Shown: positions 9,514 to 18,490 of the stretch, one piece after another
Numbering within the stretch: position 1 is the first letter of the stretch
Layout of the letters: each line of letters starts with the position of its first letter
Assembly (NCBI RefSeq): GCF_014639795.1
Contig: NZ_BMGC01000013.1
Span: 33,426-97,425 of the forward strand
Source of the DNA: Gordonia jinhuaensis
Lineage (GTDB): Bacteria; Actinomycetota; Actinomycetes; Mycobacteriales; Mycobacteriaceae
DNA: 64,000 bases
Direction of reading: 5' to 3'
Notes under the pieces: model-generated
Told to the model about the DNA's origin: nothing
Seen by the model: only the letters and a program-made list of their open reading frames with translations
Database searches by the model: none
Translations under genes and position numbers: made by a program

Positions 9514-11490
9514 GTGGCCACCTCGACGCCCCCAGTCGAAGAACGTGAGTTCGCCGCCGAAACCCGGCAGCTCCTGGACCTGATGGTCCACTCGATCTAT
9601 TCCAACAAGGACAGCTTCCTCCGGGAGCTCATCTCCAACGCCTCCGACGCGCTCGACAAGGTGCGGCTGGAGGCATACCGGGACAAAGACCTCGGTGCCG
9701 ACACCTCCGACCTGCACATCGAACTGGAGCCCGATACCGACGGCCGCACACTCACCTTGCGCGACAACGGCATCGGGATGTCGCGCGATGAGGTCGTCGA
9801 CCTCATCGGCACCGTCGCCAAATCCGGGACCGGGGAGCTGCGCCGCAAGCTCGCCGAGGCCAAGGATGCCGCCGGCTCACCCGATCTGATCGGCCAGTTC
9901 GGCATCGGTTTCTATTCGACGTTCATGGTGGCCGACAAGGTCACGCTGCTGACCCGCAAGGCCGGCGAGGCCACCGGAACCCGGTGGGAATCAGACGGCG
10001 GCGGCTCCTACACGGTGGAGTCGGTACCCGACGTCGCACAGGGCACGCAGGTGACCCTGCACCTCAAGCCGGTCGACGAGGAAGACAACCTCCACGACTA
10101 TGCCGACCCGGCGACACTGCGCAGTCTGGTCAAGAAGTACTCGGACTTCATCTCGTGGCCCATCCGCATGGAAGTCACCCGAACTCGCACCGTCGAGCCG
10201 GCCGAGGAGGGCGGCGAGGAGACCACCGAGACGGTCGTCGAGACCGACACGCTCAACTCGATGAAGGCGCTGTGGGCGCGTCCTCGCGACGAGGTGAGCG
10301 ACGAGGAGTACGCGGAGTTCTACCGTCACGTCTCCCACGCCTGGGATGAGCCAGCCGAGGTGATCTCGGTCAACGCCGAGGGAACATTTGAATACCAGGC
10401 TCTGCTCTTCATCCCGTCGCAGGCGCCGTTCGACCTGTTCATGCGTGACTCGCGCCACGGCGTGCAGCTCTATGTCAAGCGCGTGTTCATCATGGACGAC
10501 TGCGACGAGCTGATGCCCGAGTACCTCAGGTTCGTCAAGGGTGTGGTCGATGCGGCAGACCTGTCGCTCAATGTGTCCCGGGAAATCCTGCAGCAGGACC
10601 GGCAGATCCGCGCCATCCGTCGGCGGCTCACCAAGAAGGTCATCTCCGCGATCAAGGACCTGCGCGGCTCGGACCCCGAGAAGTACCTGAGCGTGTGGAC
10701 CCAGTTCGGCCGGGTGCTCAAGGAAGGCCTCGTCTCCGACCCCGACAACCGCGACGCATTGCTGGCGGTGGCCTCCTTCGACACCACGCACAGCGCCGAT
10801 GAGCAGACATCGTTGCAGGACTACGTCTCCCGGATGAAGCCAGGCCAGAGCTCGATCTACTTCCTCACCGGCGAGAGCCGGGCCCAGATCGAGAACTCAC
10901 CGCATATGGAGGCGTTCCGCGCCAAGGGGTACGAGGTGCTGCTGCTGTCGGATCCCATCGACGAGATGTGGACGAGCGCAGGCGCGGACTTCGAGGGCAC
11001 CCCCTTCCAGTCGATCGCCAAGGGTGAGGTGGATCTCGACGACGACGCCGGCAAGACCGACGACGAGAAGAAGGCCGCCGAGCAGGAGAAGGAGGAGCGC
11101 CGCAAGGAGTTCGCCGACCTGCTGTCGTGGCTCGAGCAGACGCTCGGTGAGTCGGTGTCGCAGGTGCGCCTGTCCACCCGACTGACCGAATCACCGGCAT
11201 GTGTGGTGGGCGACACCTTCAGCTTCTCGCCGCAGCTGGAGAAGCTCTATCGCGCATCGGGGCAGGCGCTGCCGCCGAGCAAGCGGATCCTCGAGCTCAA
11301 CCCCGACCATCCCCTGGTGGCCGGGCTGAGAGAGGCGCATGCCGCCCGTCCCGACGATCCGGCGCTCACCGACACCGCCCACTTGGTGTACGGCGCTGCA
11401 CTTCTCGCCGAGGGCGGCGAGTTGTCAGATCCGGCCGCCTTCGCCAAGACGCTGGCTGCACGTCTGACGGCGGGGCTGACGCTCGACTGA
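9514..11490 (+). CDS. htpG: HtpG, Hsp90 chaperone
   Basis: HtpG is the bacterial Hsp90, an ATP-dependent dimeric chaperone in the cytosol. The 658-residue product begins with the GHKL ATPase domain: EFAAETRQLLDLM, then ELISNASDALDK, DNGIGM, GTVAKSGT and GQFGIGFYS. The middle and C-terminal dimerisation domains follow at usual length. The GTG at 9514 follows a GGGAGGAG ribosome binding site. A strong hairpin just downstream separates it from the convergent uppP. Confidence 0.97.
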   Translation: MATSTPPVEEREFAAETRQLLDLMVHSIYSNKDSFLRELISNASDALDKVRLEAYRDKDLGADTSDLHIELEPDTDGRTLTLRDNGIGMSRDEVVDLIGTVAKSGTGELRRKLAEAKDAAGSPDLIGQFGIGFYSTFMVADKVTLLTRKAGEATGTRWESDGGGSYTVESVPDVAQGTQVTLHLKPVDEEDNLHDYADPATLRSLVKKYSDFISWPIRMEVTRTRTVEPAEEGGEETTETVVETDTLNSMKALWARPRDEVSDEEYAEFYRHVSHAWDEPAEVISVNAEGTFEYQALLFIPSQAPFDLFMRDSRHGVQLYVKRVFIMDDCDELMPEYLRFVKGVVDAADLSLNVSREILQQDRQIRAIRRRLTKKVISAIKDLRGSDPEKYLSVWTQFGRVLKEGLVSDPDNRDALLAVASFDTTHSADEQTSLQDYVSRMKPGQSSIYFLTGESRAQIENSPHMEAFRAKGYEVLLLSDPIDEMWTSAGADFEGTPFQSIAKGEVDLDDDAGKTDDEKKAAEQEKEERRKEFADLLSWLEQTLGESVSQVRLSTRLTESPACVVGDTFSFSPQLEKLYRASGQALPPSKRILELNPDHPLVAGLREAHAARPDDPALTDTAHLVYGAALLAEGGELSDPAAFAKTLAARLTAGLTLD

Positions 11491-11551
11491 CCGCCGAGTC
11501 CCGGCGCAGGCGGCCGCGACTGGTCGGTGACCTCGAAGCGCGGGGTGATCA

Positions 11552-11607
11552 CGAGACGAGGACCCCGGGGGCGGAAGCGATTCCACCCCGGGGTCCTCAT
11601 CTCGTCA
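11552..11607. terminator. Bidirectional terminator between htpG and uppP
   Basis: A long inverted repeat, GAGGACCCCGGGG (11558-11570) pairing with CCCCGGGGTCCTC (11586-11598), is extended by ACGAG/CTCGT flanks. It lies between the two convergent stop codons, so it most likely terminates both genes. No long T-run follows, as is common in GC-rich actinobacteria. Confidence 0.8.
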
Positions 11608-11631
11608 GATCGGCGTGCACATCCACTGCGC

Positions 11632-12648
11632 TCAGGCGAAGTGCACGATGCTGATCGCGCCGGCGACCAGACAGTAGACGACGAATGGGAACAGCGTGCG
11701 CGCGTGGAACCACCGGGCCAGAAAGGCCACCGAGACGAAGGCCGCGACGAAGGCACAGATCGATCCGACCACCACCTGGCCGCCGATGCCATGACCCTCG
11801 GGTCCGAACAGCTCGGGGATCTTGAGCACACCGGCCGCCAGGATCACCGGGGTCGCCAGCAGGAAGGCGAAGCGCGCCGCGTCCTCGTGGTTGAGGCGCC
11901 GCAGGATCCCGCCGGAGATCGTCGCACCGGATCGGGAGATGCCCGGCAGCAGCGCGAGGATCTGACAGGCTCCGATCATCGCGCCGTCCCGGTAGGAGAG
12001 TTCATCGATCGAGGTGAGATCGGCGGTGGGCTGCTCATCGGTGTCGTCGGTGCGCGCCGACCCCGATTCGGTGAGCGTGTAGCCGCGTCCGGCGCCCGCA
12101 GATCCGGCCTCGTTGGCCCCGACCGAACGCCGCGGTGTCGTGCTCGGACCCTCGACGGCCGTGCGCGTCGTGCGGATCTGACGGCGCCGCAACAACTCTG
12201 CGGCCAGCAACACCAGCCCGTTGAGGAACAGGAAGATCGCCGCCGCCAACGGTGTCGCGAACAGCACGCGAAGCGGCTTCTCCGCGACCAGCCCCACGAC
12301 ACCGACCGGGATGGTGCCCACGATGATCAGCCACGCCAGCCGGGCCGGGGCGGTGTCGGCGCGTCGCGTACGGATACTCGTCACGAAACCGCCGACGATG
12401 CGCACCCAGTCGCGCCAGTAGAAAGCGATCAGCGCGAACGCGGTCGCCACGTGCAGGGCGACCACGAAGGCGAGGAAAGGTGTGTGCCCGCGGGAATTGG
12501 ATTCGGTGACCAGACGCTGCCAGCTGCCGCCCAGCCATGCGGGCACCAGCAGCGAATGGCCGAGGCTCGACACCGGGAACAGCTCGGTGACCCCCTGTAA
12601 CAGGCCCATCACCACCGCCTGCGGGTAGCTCAGATCACTCACGGACAT
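11632..12648 (-). CDS. uppP: UppP, undecaprenyl-diphosphatase
   Basis: UppP (BacA) dephosphorylates undecaprenyl pyrophosphate at the membrane to recycle the carrier lipid for peptidoglycan, and it influences bacitracin sensitivity. The 338-residue polytopic protein has both family signatures: GLLQGVTELFPVSSLGH at the N-terminus and LLPGISRSGAT in the second half. A polar insertion of about 60 residues (roughly residues 165-230) sits between them, longer than in E. coli UppP. The ATG at 12648 gives the standard N-terminus. Upstream is an unusual phased repeat array. Confidence 0.95.
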   Translation of the reverse strand: MSVSDLSYPQAVVMGLLQGVTELFPVSSLGHSLLVPAWLGGSWQRLVTESNSRGHTPFLAFVVALHVATAFALIAFYWRDWVRIVGGFVTSIRTRRADTAPARLAWLIIVGTIPVGVVGLVAEKPLRVLFATPLAAAIFLFLNGLVLLAAELLRRRQIRTTRTAVEGPSTTPRRSVGANEAGSAGAGRGYTLTESGSARTDDTDEQPTADLTSIDELSYRDGAMIGACQILALLPGISRSGATISGGILRRLNHEDAARFAFLLATPVILAAGVLKIPELFGPEGHGIGGQVVVGSICAFVAAFVSVAFLARWFHARTLFPFVVYCLVAGAISIVHFA

Positions 12649-12654
12649 CCCCCT

Positions 12655-12771
12655 GTCGTTTGCCTGCACAGTCGTTTGCCTGCACATGTCGCTGTCGTGT
12701 CAGCACATGTCGCCGCCGCGTCGCGGCACATGTCGCCGTCGCTCCGCGGCACATGTCGCTGTCGTGTCCCA
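12655..12771. repeat. Phased GCACATGTCGC repeat array upstream of uppP
   Basis: Four copies of GCACATGTCGC start at 12682, 12703, 12726 and 12749, spaced 21-23 bases apart. They are preceded by two copies of GTCGTTTGCCTGCACA in tandem. The core ACATGT is palindromic, and the spacing is close to two helical turns. The array fills the 450-base gap (12649-13097) between the divergent uppP and SGNH-hydrolase genes. Reading frames through it give only low-complexity Cys/Arg/Thr-rich peptides, so it is more likely regulatory or structural than coding. Nothing else was seen in this gap. Confidence 0.6.
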
Positions 12772-13097
12772 GCGCACGTCGAGTCGGCGACCCGTCGCCG
12801 ACGGCTCGTGTGTGAGCATAGAGCCAGCATGCTGAAAGGATCCTGGGTAAAACAGCTGGTAAAGAGCAGGTTGTGTGGCCGTCAGGCTTCTGGCATGTGC
12901 CGTCGCGGCGATCACTGCCCCGGCGTGACCCGGAGACCCGACTCGCCGACCGCTTTCGCCCACCGCTGCCGCCCGCGAGGGCGCGGGGGAGTCCCGGTAA
13001 CCTCGTCATGGCCGCAGCCGCACACTGTCACAGATCTGTTCAGGTCAGCGCAGACGTGCGTGCGGTGGCAGATGCAGTCGCGGACAAGGGGGAATCG

Positions 13098-13910
13098 ATG
13101 GTCGTCAATCGCTACGTTGCCCTCGGTGATTCGTTCACCGAGGGAGTGGGAGACGATGATCCCTCTCGCCCCAACGGCGTGCGCGGGTGGGCCGATCGGG
13201 TCGCCGAGCAGCTGGCGGTGGGCAACCCCGATTTCCGCTACGCCAACCTGGCGATCCGCGGCCGACTGATGGATCAGGTCCTCGACGAGCAGCTGCAGCC
13301 GGCCATCGACCTCGAGCCCGACCTGGTGACCATCTACGCCGGCGGCAACGACATCATGCGCAAAGGGATCGACATCGATGCGATGATCGGCCGCTACGAC
13401 GCCGCGCTGTCGCGTCTGCGTGCAACGGGTGCGACCGTGGTGGTGTTCACCGCCTACGACACCGGCTGGGCGCCGGTGTTCCGTCTCCTGCGCGGTCGCA
13501 TCGCGGTGTACAACGAACTGCTGCGTGAGGTCGCCGAGAATCGTGGGCTCACCGTGCTCGACTACTGGCGTCTGCGCGGGTACGACGACATGCGTATGTG
13601 GTCGTTCGATCGTCTGCACATGTCACCCGCCGGGCACGCGAGGATGGCCGCCGAGGTCCTCGACGTTCTCGGCCTGCCGCATGCCATCGACGTGCCCGCG
13701 CTCGGGCCGGCGCCGACCATCGACGACGCAACGCGGCGACGTGAGGACCGCGAGTGGGTGCGATCGTTTTTGCTCCCGTGGTTCTCCCGACGCATCAAGG
13801 GCACCTCGTCGGGTGACGGCCTGACAGCGAAATGGCCGCAGCCGGTCGGCGTCGAGGAGTTCGCAGGCGACACCGCGGCCGGCGATCCGGCAGCTGCCGC
13901 GCGGTCGTGA
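13098..13910 (+). CDS. SGNH/GDSL-family hydrolase
   Basis: The 270-residue protein is an SGNH-fold esterase/lipase-like enzyme. Block I is ALGDSFTEGVG with nucleophile Ser12, block III is YAGGNDI, and the catalytic DxxH lies in FDRLHMSPAGH. The ATG at 13098 follows AAGGGGGA and places the GDS motif near the N-terminus as usual, with no signal peptide, so it is probably cytoplasmic. The substrate cannot be told from sequence. Confidence 0.85.
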   Translation: MVVNRYVALGDSFTEGVGDDDPSRPNGVRGWADRVAEQLAVGNPDFRYANLAIRGRLMDQVLDEQLQPAIDLEPDLVTIYAGGNDIMRKGIDIDAMIGRYDAALSRLRATGATVVVFTAYDTGWAPVFRLLRGRIAVYNELLREVAENRGLTVLDYWRLRGYDDMRMWSFDRLHMSPAGHARMAAEVLDVLGLPHAIDVPALGPAPTIDDATRRREDREWVRSFLLPWFSRRIKGTSSGDGLTAKWPQPVGVEEFAGDTAAGDPAAAARS

Positions 13911-13943
13911 CCTCCGGCGAAGCGATTCAGTGCTGTGGTCGAT

Positions 13944-14264
13944 TCAGTGCTGTGACTGGATCGCGGCCACACCCGCAGTGATGAGGATGATGCCCGCCGC
14001 GGTGATCACCGTGAACCGCTCGCCGAACAGGAAGTGCGCGAGGATGGCCGTGGCGACGATGCCGGCCGACGCCCACACCGCATAGGACAGGCCCACGGGC
14101 ATTCCGGTGCGTAATGCCATGGGCAGCAGGATGAATGCGGCGGTGTATCCGATGGCGGTGAGCAGATACCACCACGGGCTGCCCGAGACAGCCGCACGCA
14201 TCGCGAGCGTTCCGACGACCTCCGAGGCGATCGCGATCGCCAGCAACACCCAGCCCATGATCAC
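13944..14264 (-). CDS. SMR-family small multidrug/compound exporter
   Basis: The 106-residue protein has four hydrophobic helices and the SMR signature: a membrane Glu in AIASEVVGTLAMRAA near residue 15, and the SYAVWASAGIV motif in helix 3. SugE/EmrE-type proteins work as dimers that exchange protons for cationic or guanidinium-like compounds. A GTG at 14264 or an ATG at 14258 could be the start. It lies 14 bases after the TPR gene on the same strand, so the two are probably cotranscribed. Confidence 0.85.
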   Translation of the reverse strand: MIMGWVLLAIAIASEVVGTLAMRAAVSGSPWWYLLTAIGYTAAFILLPMALRTGMPVGLSYAVWASAGIVATAILAHFLFGERFTVITAAGIILITAGVAAIQSQH

Positions 14265-14278
14265 TAGAGACTAGAGGC

Positions 14279-16063
14279 TCAGTGCGCGCAGCATGCCGGG
14301 GGCTCGGGCTCGGCCGGATCACCCTCGCCGGGGGCGGCGATATCCGCTTCGCGACCGGACTCGGCCGCGGCCCCGACGTCGAACACCTCGAGGCGGCATG
14401 CGCACGAGGCCTCGATCGCCACGTCGGCGCGCGCACGCGCGAGTTCGAGCTGACCGGCGATGATGTGCGCCTCGGCCTGCCTGCCCAGGCGCACCAGACA
14501 TTCGTGGTAGCCGTGCAGGCTCCACACGTTGTTCGGATGGCGGCAGGGTCGTGCAAGGGTCGGGTCCAGACCGAGATCGGCCGCGTAGACCTCGGCGGCC
14601 TCGGCCACCCGGCCCTGTTCGAGTAGCAGCGCGCCCAGGGCGTGTCGCGTCGGTTGCATCCAGCCCCATGGTTCGTCGTAGGGCAGCGAGTCATCGCGCT
14701 CGATCGCGGTGCGTAGATATGCGAAGGAACGCTCGAAATCGCCCGCGCGATAAGCGATCTCACCATCAAGCATCGCCAACCCGACGGCAAGGATGTCGCG
14801 CGCGGTGTTGTTGAACAGAGTCCTGCTCTCGGGGATGCGCGAATATGCCGCCTCGAAGGGCCTCTGTTCGCGCCGCGCCTGGTCGAGCCGGTCGGTGGCC
14901 GCATAGCCCATCGCCCGGCCGTAGTGAATCGTCGCGGTGGTGGTGCAGTAGAGCACGGAGTCCGTCGGGAGCGGTTGTGCGATCAGATCCTCCCAGCGGC
15001 CGAACCGGATGAGTACGTGTACACGCAACGGCACGAACGCCTCGAGCCAGTCGGCCATCGGCGGAGAGGCCACCGAGAGCACCTCGGGGGTCAGCTGGTC
15101 GTGCAGCTCCTCCGCCGCGGCCAAGGCCAGACGTGACTGCCCGGCGAACATCGCCGCGTACACCGCGAAGTGCAGATCGTGGGCGCGGTAGAGCGAGTAG
15201 AAGTTCAGTGGCCCGCGGGCTTCGACGAATCTGCGGTCAGCCTCCACAGCGGCGAGATTGGCCTGGACCGCCGGGTGGTACTCACCGCACAACACGTCGA
15301 TGTGGGAGGGCATGTGGCGCAGATGCCCGGCATCGGGGACGAGATCCCTGAGTGCGTCGGCGGCGGGCAAGGCGTGTTCGGGATGTGCCGACATCTCCAT
15401 CACGTGGATGTAGAAATGCAAGGCGCCCGGATGTTCTCGTCCCTGCGGCGTCGACAGCACCTGGTCGAGGAGCGCCAGCGCATCGACCACGCGTGAGCCC
15501 GGTGCCGGGTTGCCGGTGCCGGTGTCCCACAGCTGCCACGCGGTCAGGTTGATCAGCGCGTCGGCGGCCAGCGTCGACACGTCGGCGTCGTCGGGCCGCG
15601 CGGCCGCAAGGGCCGTCATCGCATCGGCGTAGTCGGCCATGCCGGCGGCGAGCGCGGCCTCGTCGTCGGGATCGTCGGTGGGATAGCGCAGCGACAGGGC
15701 GTCCACGAGTGCCATCTCCACCTCGGACCCGCTGCTCGTGCGTGCGCGTGCGAGTTCGGCGCGGGCACGCCGCAACGAGATCTGCCGGTCGCGCGGGTCG
15801 AAGGCGTCCCAGCCCTTGTTGTAATTCGGGCCGATGGCGTAGGCGATGCCCCAGCGGGCCACGGCCAGTGCTGAATCATGGTGAAGCGCCTGCTCGAAGC
15901 ACGCGATCGCCTCGTCGTGGTTGAAGGCGTAGGCCCACACCAGCCCCCGGTCGAACCAGCGCTGCGCCATATCGACCCAGGTCGAGATCGGACGACTGAA
16001 AGAACCGAGGTCGTAGTACTCGTCGTCGACGGCGGGCGCAGTGCGCGGCACGGAGATGCTCAC
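14279..16063 (-). CDS. Tetratricopeptide-repeat protein
   Basis: The 594-residue soluble protein is built of helical repeats. TPR-like segments such as FNHDEAIACFEQALHHD (near residue 48) and AFEPxxR-like repeats recur along its length, ending in a Cys/His tail (CCAH). There is no signal peptide or catalytic motif. TPR proteins usually mediate protein-protein contacts; the partner is unknown. The start at 16063 is an ATG shortly before the first repeat. It is upstream of, and probably cotranscribed with, the SMR exporter. Confidence 0.7.
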   Translation of the reverse strand: MSISVPRTAPAVDDEYYDLGSFSRPISTWVDMAQRWFDRGLVWAYAFNHDEAIACFEQALHHDSALAVARWGIAYAIGPNYNKGWDAFDPRDRQISLRRARAELARARTSSGSEVEMALVDALSLRYPTDDPDDEAALAAGMADYADAMTALAAARPDDADVSTLAADALINLTAWQLWDTGTGNPAPGSRVVDALALLDQVLSTPQGREHPGALHFYIHVMEMSAHPEHALPAADALRDLVPDAGHLRHMPSHIDVLCGEYHPAVQANLAAVEADRRFVEARGPLNFYSLYRAHDLHFAVYAAMFAGQSRLALAAAEELHDQLTPEVLSVASPPMADWLEAFVPLRVHVLIRFGRWEDLIAQPLPTDSVLYCTTTATIHYGRAMGYAATDRLDQARREQRPFEAAYSRIPESRTLFNNTARDILAVGLAMLDGEIAYRAGDFERSFAYLRTAIERDDSLPYDEPWGWMQPTRHALGALLLEQGRVAEAAEVYAADLGLDPTLARPCRHPNNVWSLHGYHECLVRLGRQAEAHIIAGQLELARARADVAIEASCACRLEVFDVGAAAESGREADIAAPGEGDPAEPEPPACCAH

Positions 16064-16132
16064 CCTGTGATCTTGCCGCAGCGGAACCGGTCAGGGGTGG
16101 TGGCGGTTCGGGTTCCCGGGCGTGAATACGGC

Positions 16133-16167
16133 GACGGGGCCTCGTCAGTAGCTGACGAGGCCCCGTC
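16133..16167. terminator. Perfect 16-bp hairpin downstream of the DoxX gene
   Basis: GACGGGGCCTCGTCAG (16133-16148) pairs perfectly with CTGACGAGGCCCCGTC (16152-16167) around a 3-base loop. It lies between the DoxX stop at 16224 and the TPR start at 16063, both on the minus strand, so it most likely terminates DoxX transcription. Confidence 0.75.
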
Positions 16168-16223
16168 TGGCCGGAGTCCTCAGCGGCGCTCGGGGGTGTG
16201 AGGCCGCGAGATCCCCTGACGCC

Positions 16224-16790
16224 TCACGCGGCCGTTCGGGCCGCGAGAGTCTTGGTGCGCTGAGACAGCACGCCCGCCGAGCCTGCCAGTGACAGTCCCA
16301 GTGCGGCCACGCCGACACCCCAGTGGTTGAGTTTGCGGCCGACGACCGAGTCCAGGGCGTAGCGGCCCGGTCCGGTGAGGGCGATCGAGGCCGACGCCAA
16401 CCCCAGGACCGCCGGGTATTCGTAGCCGCCGTTCTGGGCGAAGAAGCCGCTCTGGCGGTGCACCTGTGCGGCCGCGAGCATGGCGGCGCTGCCGGCCGCT
16501 GCCGCGAGTCGGGTGCCCACGCCGGCAACCATCAGACCGCCTGCGGCCTCGCTGATACCGGCCAGGACGGCCGATGCCTTCGCCGGCTCGAAGCCCATCT
16601 GCTGCATGCCCGCAGCGGTGCCCTCGATACCCGGGCCGTCGAACCAGCCGGCCAGCTTCTGCGCGCCGTGAGCGAAGAGTGTTGCGCCGACGGTCACCCG
16701 CAGGCCGAGGAGTCCGGCATCGAGAGCTCGTGCGGACGCCGACGTGTGCGCCGATGCCGCTGTGCCGGTCTTCTTGTTCTTCCGTGCCAT
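16224..16790 (-). CDS. DoxX-family membrane protein
   Basis: The 188-residue protein has four hydrophobic segments and the DoxX-like features GLRVTVGATLFAHGAQKL and GFFAQNGGYEYP. Mycobacterial DoxX forms a complex with SodA and SseA in oxidant defence; whether this paralogue does is unknown. The ATG at 16790 was preferred over an upstream start because the extension is not hydrophobic and not family-like. It is divergent from the DUF5134 gene, with a 240-base gap between the starts. Confidence 0.8.
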   Translation of the reverse strand: MARKNKKTGTAASAHTSASARALDAGLLGLRVTVGATLFAHGAQKLAGWFDGPGIEGTAAGMQQMGFEPAKASAVLAGISEAAGGLMVAGVGTRLAAAAGSAAMLAAAQVHRQSGFFAQNGGYEYPAVLGLASASIALTGPGRYALDSVVGRKLNHWGVGVAALGLSLAGSAGVLSQRTKTLAARTAA

Positions 16791-17029
16791 CTCCGGCCAC
16801 CTTCCGTTCAGCGCGGGTGAGCGCGCATGGTTCGAACACGGCGTGTGTACGCCGCACATAGTCGGACCGTAGTCCGGTTATCGCCGTCTCCGCCACCTCG
16901 TGTGATCAGTGAGACATCCTCGGGTGCGAGTGCGGGCCACCGAGATCGATGGTGGTGATCTGGCTCACTGTGGGAACTGTTCGTTCGTCGACCCCGACCA
17001 CTGTGTCGAACCAGCGGATCGGCGGAGAG

Positions 17030-17641
17030 ATGGGGCAGCAGGTGTCGGGAGCAAACGCGGCGTCGGTGACGCTGACCGTCGTGTTCCTGGCTTGCGCCGG
17101 CGCATATCTGCGGGCGGCGCTGATCTCGCGGGGATGGGCCCGCGGTGCGTGGGCCTGTCATGTCGTGATGGCGCTGGCAATGGTCGCGATGGTGTGGGCA
17201 TGGGGTATGGAGATCCCCCTGATCGTCTACGTGGTGGTGTTCACCGCGGCCGCCACCTATTTCGTCTACCTCTGGTTGGAGCGGATCGACTGTGCCACAG
17301 GCAATCACCGGCTCTATCACGCGGTCATGATGGCGTCGATGGTGCTCATGGCGCTGGTGATGTTCGCCCCAGCCGCCGGTGGCGGGACGGGCCATGCCGG
17401 CGGACACCGGCATTCCTCGGCGTCGGACATGCCGATGTCCATGCCGGGTATGGACGCCGGTGGTGGCGGCCTTGCGACGTCGATGCCCGCCTGGGCGTCA
17501 GCGGTCGCCGCGATTGCCGCAACCGGTTATGCCGTGGTCGCGCTGGGCATCTTCTACGTCATCGTGCGCGGGCCGCGGCGACCCTATGCCGACCTGCTGA
17601 TGAGTGCGGGAATGGCGGGTGCATTCGCACTCATGCTGTGA
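17030..17641 (+). CDS. DUF5134 membrane protein with Met/His-rich loop
   Basis: The 203-residue protein has about six transmembrane helices. Between the fourth and fifth is a loop (about residues 120-150) rich in His, Met, Gly and Ser, including GHAGGHRH and the Met-rich DMPMSMPGMD. Such loops bind copper in other proteins. The next genes are the copper proteins YcnI and CopC-CopD, so a role in periplasmic copper handling is a fair inference. The ATG at 17030 has GGAGAG just upstream; an ATG at 16949 in the same frame is possible. Confidence 0.7.
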   Translation: MGQQVSGANAASVTLTVVFLACAGAYLRAALISRGWARGAWACHVVMALAMVAMVWAWGMEIPLIVYVVVFTAAATYFVYLWLERIDCATGNHRLYHAVMMASMVLMALVMFAPAAGGGTGHAGGHRHSSASDMPMSMPGMDAGGGGLATSMPAWASAVAAIAATGYAVVALGIFYVIVRGPRRPYADLLMSAGMAGAFALML

Positions 17642-17767
17642 ACGCCGCGTGCCCATCAGCGGCGACGAGTCGGACGCCGCGGATACCTCAGGACATGACG
17701 CATGCGCACACCGGACGCACCCGCAGACATGACCTCTCGACACAACAACAGATGAAGGGATATTCGC

Positions 17768-18490
17768 GTGCACAAGTGGAACAGGGGCGTCGTCGCCCTC
17801 CTCGCAACGCTGGTGGCGGCGTTGGTCGTCGCCGCACCGGCGTCGGCGCACGTTCGCGTCGACGGCACCGACGTGACGCAGGGCGGATACGGGGTGCTGA
17901 CGTTCCGTGTGCCCACCGAATCGGATACCGCCTCCACCGTGGGACTCACGATCACGCTGCCCGATTCGACGCCGATCGTCTCGGTGTCGACCCAGCCCAA
18001 ACCGGGATGGTCGGCGCAGGTGGTGAAGAAGGATCTGGCGACACCGCGCAAGGACGACGACGGCAACGAGATCACCCAGTACGTGTCGCAGGTGATCTGG
18101 AAGGCGGATACCCCGCAGGCGGCGATCGCACCGGGGAGTTTCGACACCTTCGCCATCTCGGCCGGTCCGATGCCCGAGTCGGAGTCGATCACGATCCCCG
18201 CTGCCCAGACCTACAGCGATGGTCAGGTGGTGCAGTGGAATGAGACCTCCAGCGACGGGAAGAGCGAGCCCGAGCATCCGGCGCCGGTCCTGACACTGGC
18301 ATCGGCCACGAGCGCGGACGAGCATGGCTCGTCGATGGCCGGGATGACATCGGGTGACAACTCGTCCGGTCACTCCGACTCCTCGACCAGCCCGGTCGCG
18401 ATCGCCGGTCTGGTCGTGGCGATCATCGCGCTGCTGATCGGTATCGCCAACTTCGCGATCGCGCGGAGGAACGACACCTCGAACAGGTGA
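17768..18490 (+). CDS. ycnI: YcnI-family (DUF1775) exported copper-binding protein
   Basis: The 240-residue protein has a signal peptide ending ASAH, so the mature protein begins with the His that coordinates copper in this family. The DUF1775 domain follows, then a Ser/Gly/His-rich stretch and a C-terminal membrane anchor. A Trp in PGWSAQVV and a Glu further on fit the YcnI copper site. The GTG at 17768 follows GAAGGGA. The stop overlaps the copC-copD start by 4 bases. YcnI with CopC/CopD is a known copper-acquisition gene group. Confidence 0.88.
   Translation: MHKWNRGVVALLATLVAALVVAAPASAHVRVDGTDVTQGGYGVLTFRVPTESDTASTVGLTITLPDSTPIVSVSTQPKPGWSAQVVKKDLATPRKDDDGNEITQYVSQVIWKADTPQAAIAPGSFDTFAISAGPMPESESITIPAAQTYSDGQVVQWNETSSDGKSEPEHPAPVLTLASATSADEHGSSMAGMTSGDNSSGHSDSSTSPVAIAGLVVAIIALLIGIANFAIARRNDTSNR

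Noticed and set aside
11527..12600. 357-codon plus-strand frame across uppP
   Set aside because: It lies wholly antisense to uppP, which has both family signatures. The product is a low-complexity Arg/Asp/Gly-rich string.
12649..12790. CRISPR array
   Set aside because: The repeat units are 11 bases with about 10-base intervals of similar sequence, too short and too regular for CRISPR, and no cas gene is present.
12635..13009. Minus-strand frame through the phased repeat array upstream of uppP
   Set aside because: It encodes only a repetitive Cys/Arg/Thr-rich peptide produced by the DNA repeats, with no family resemblance.
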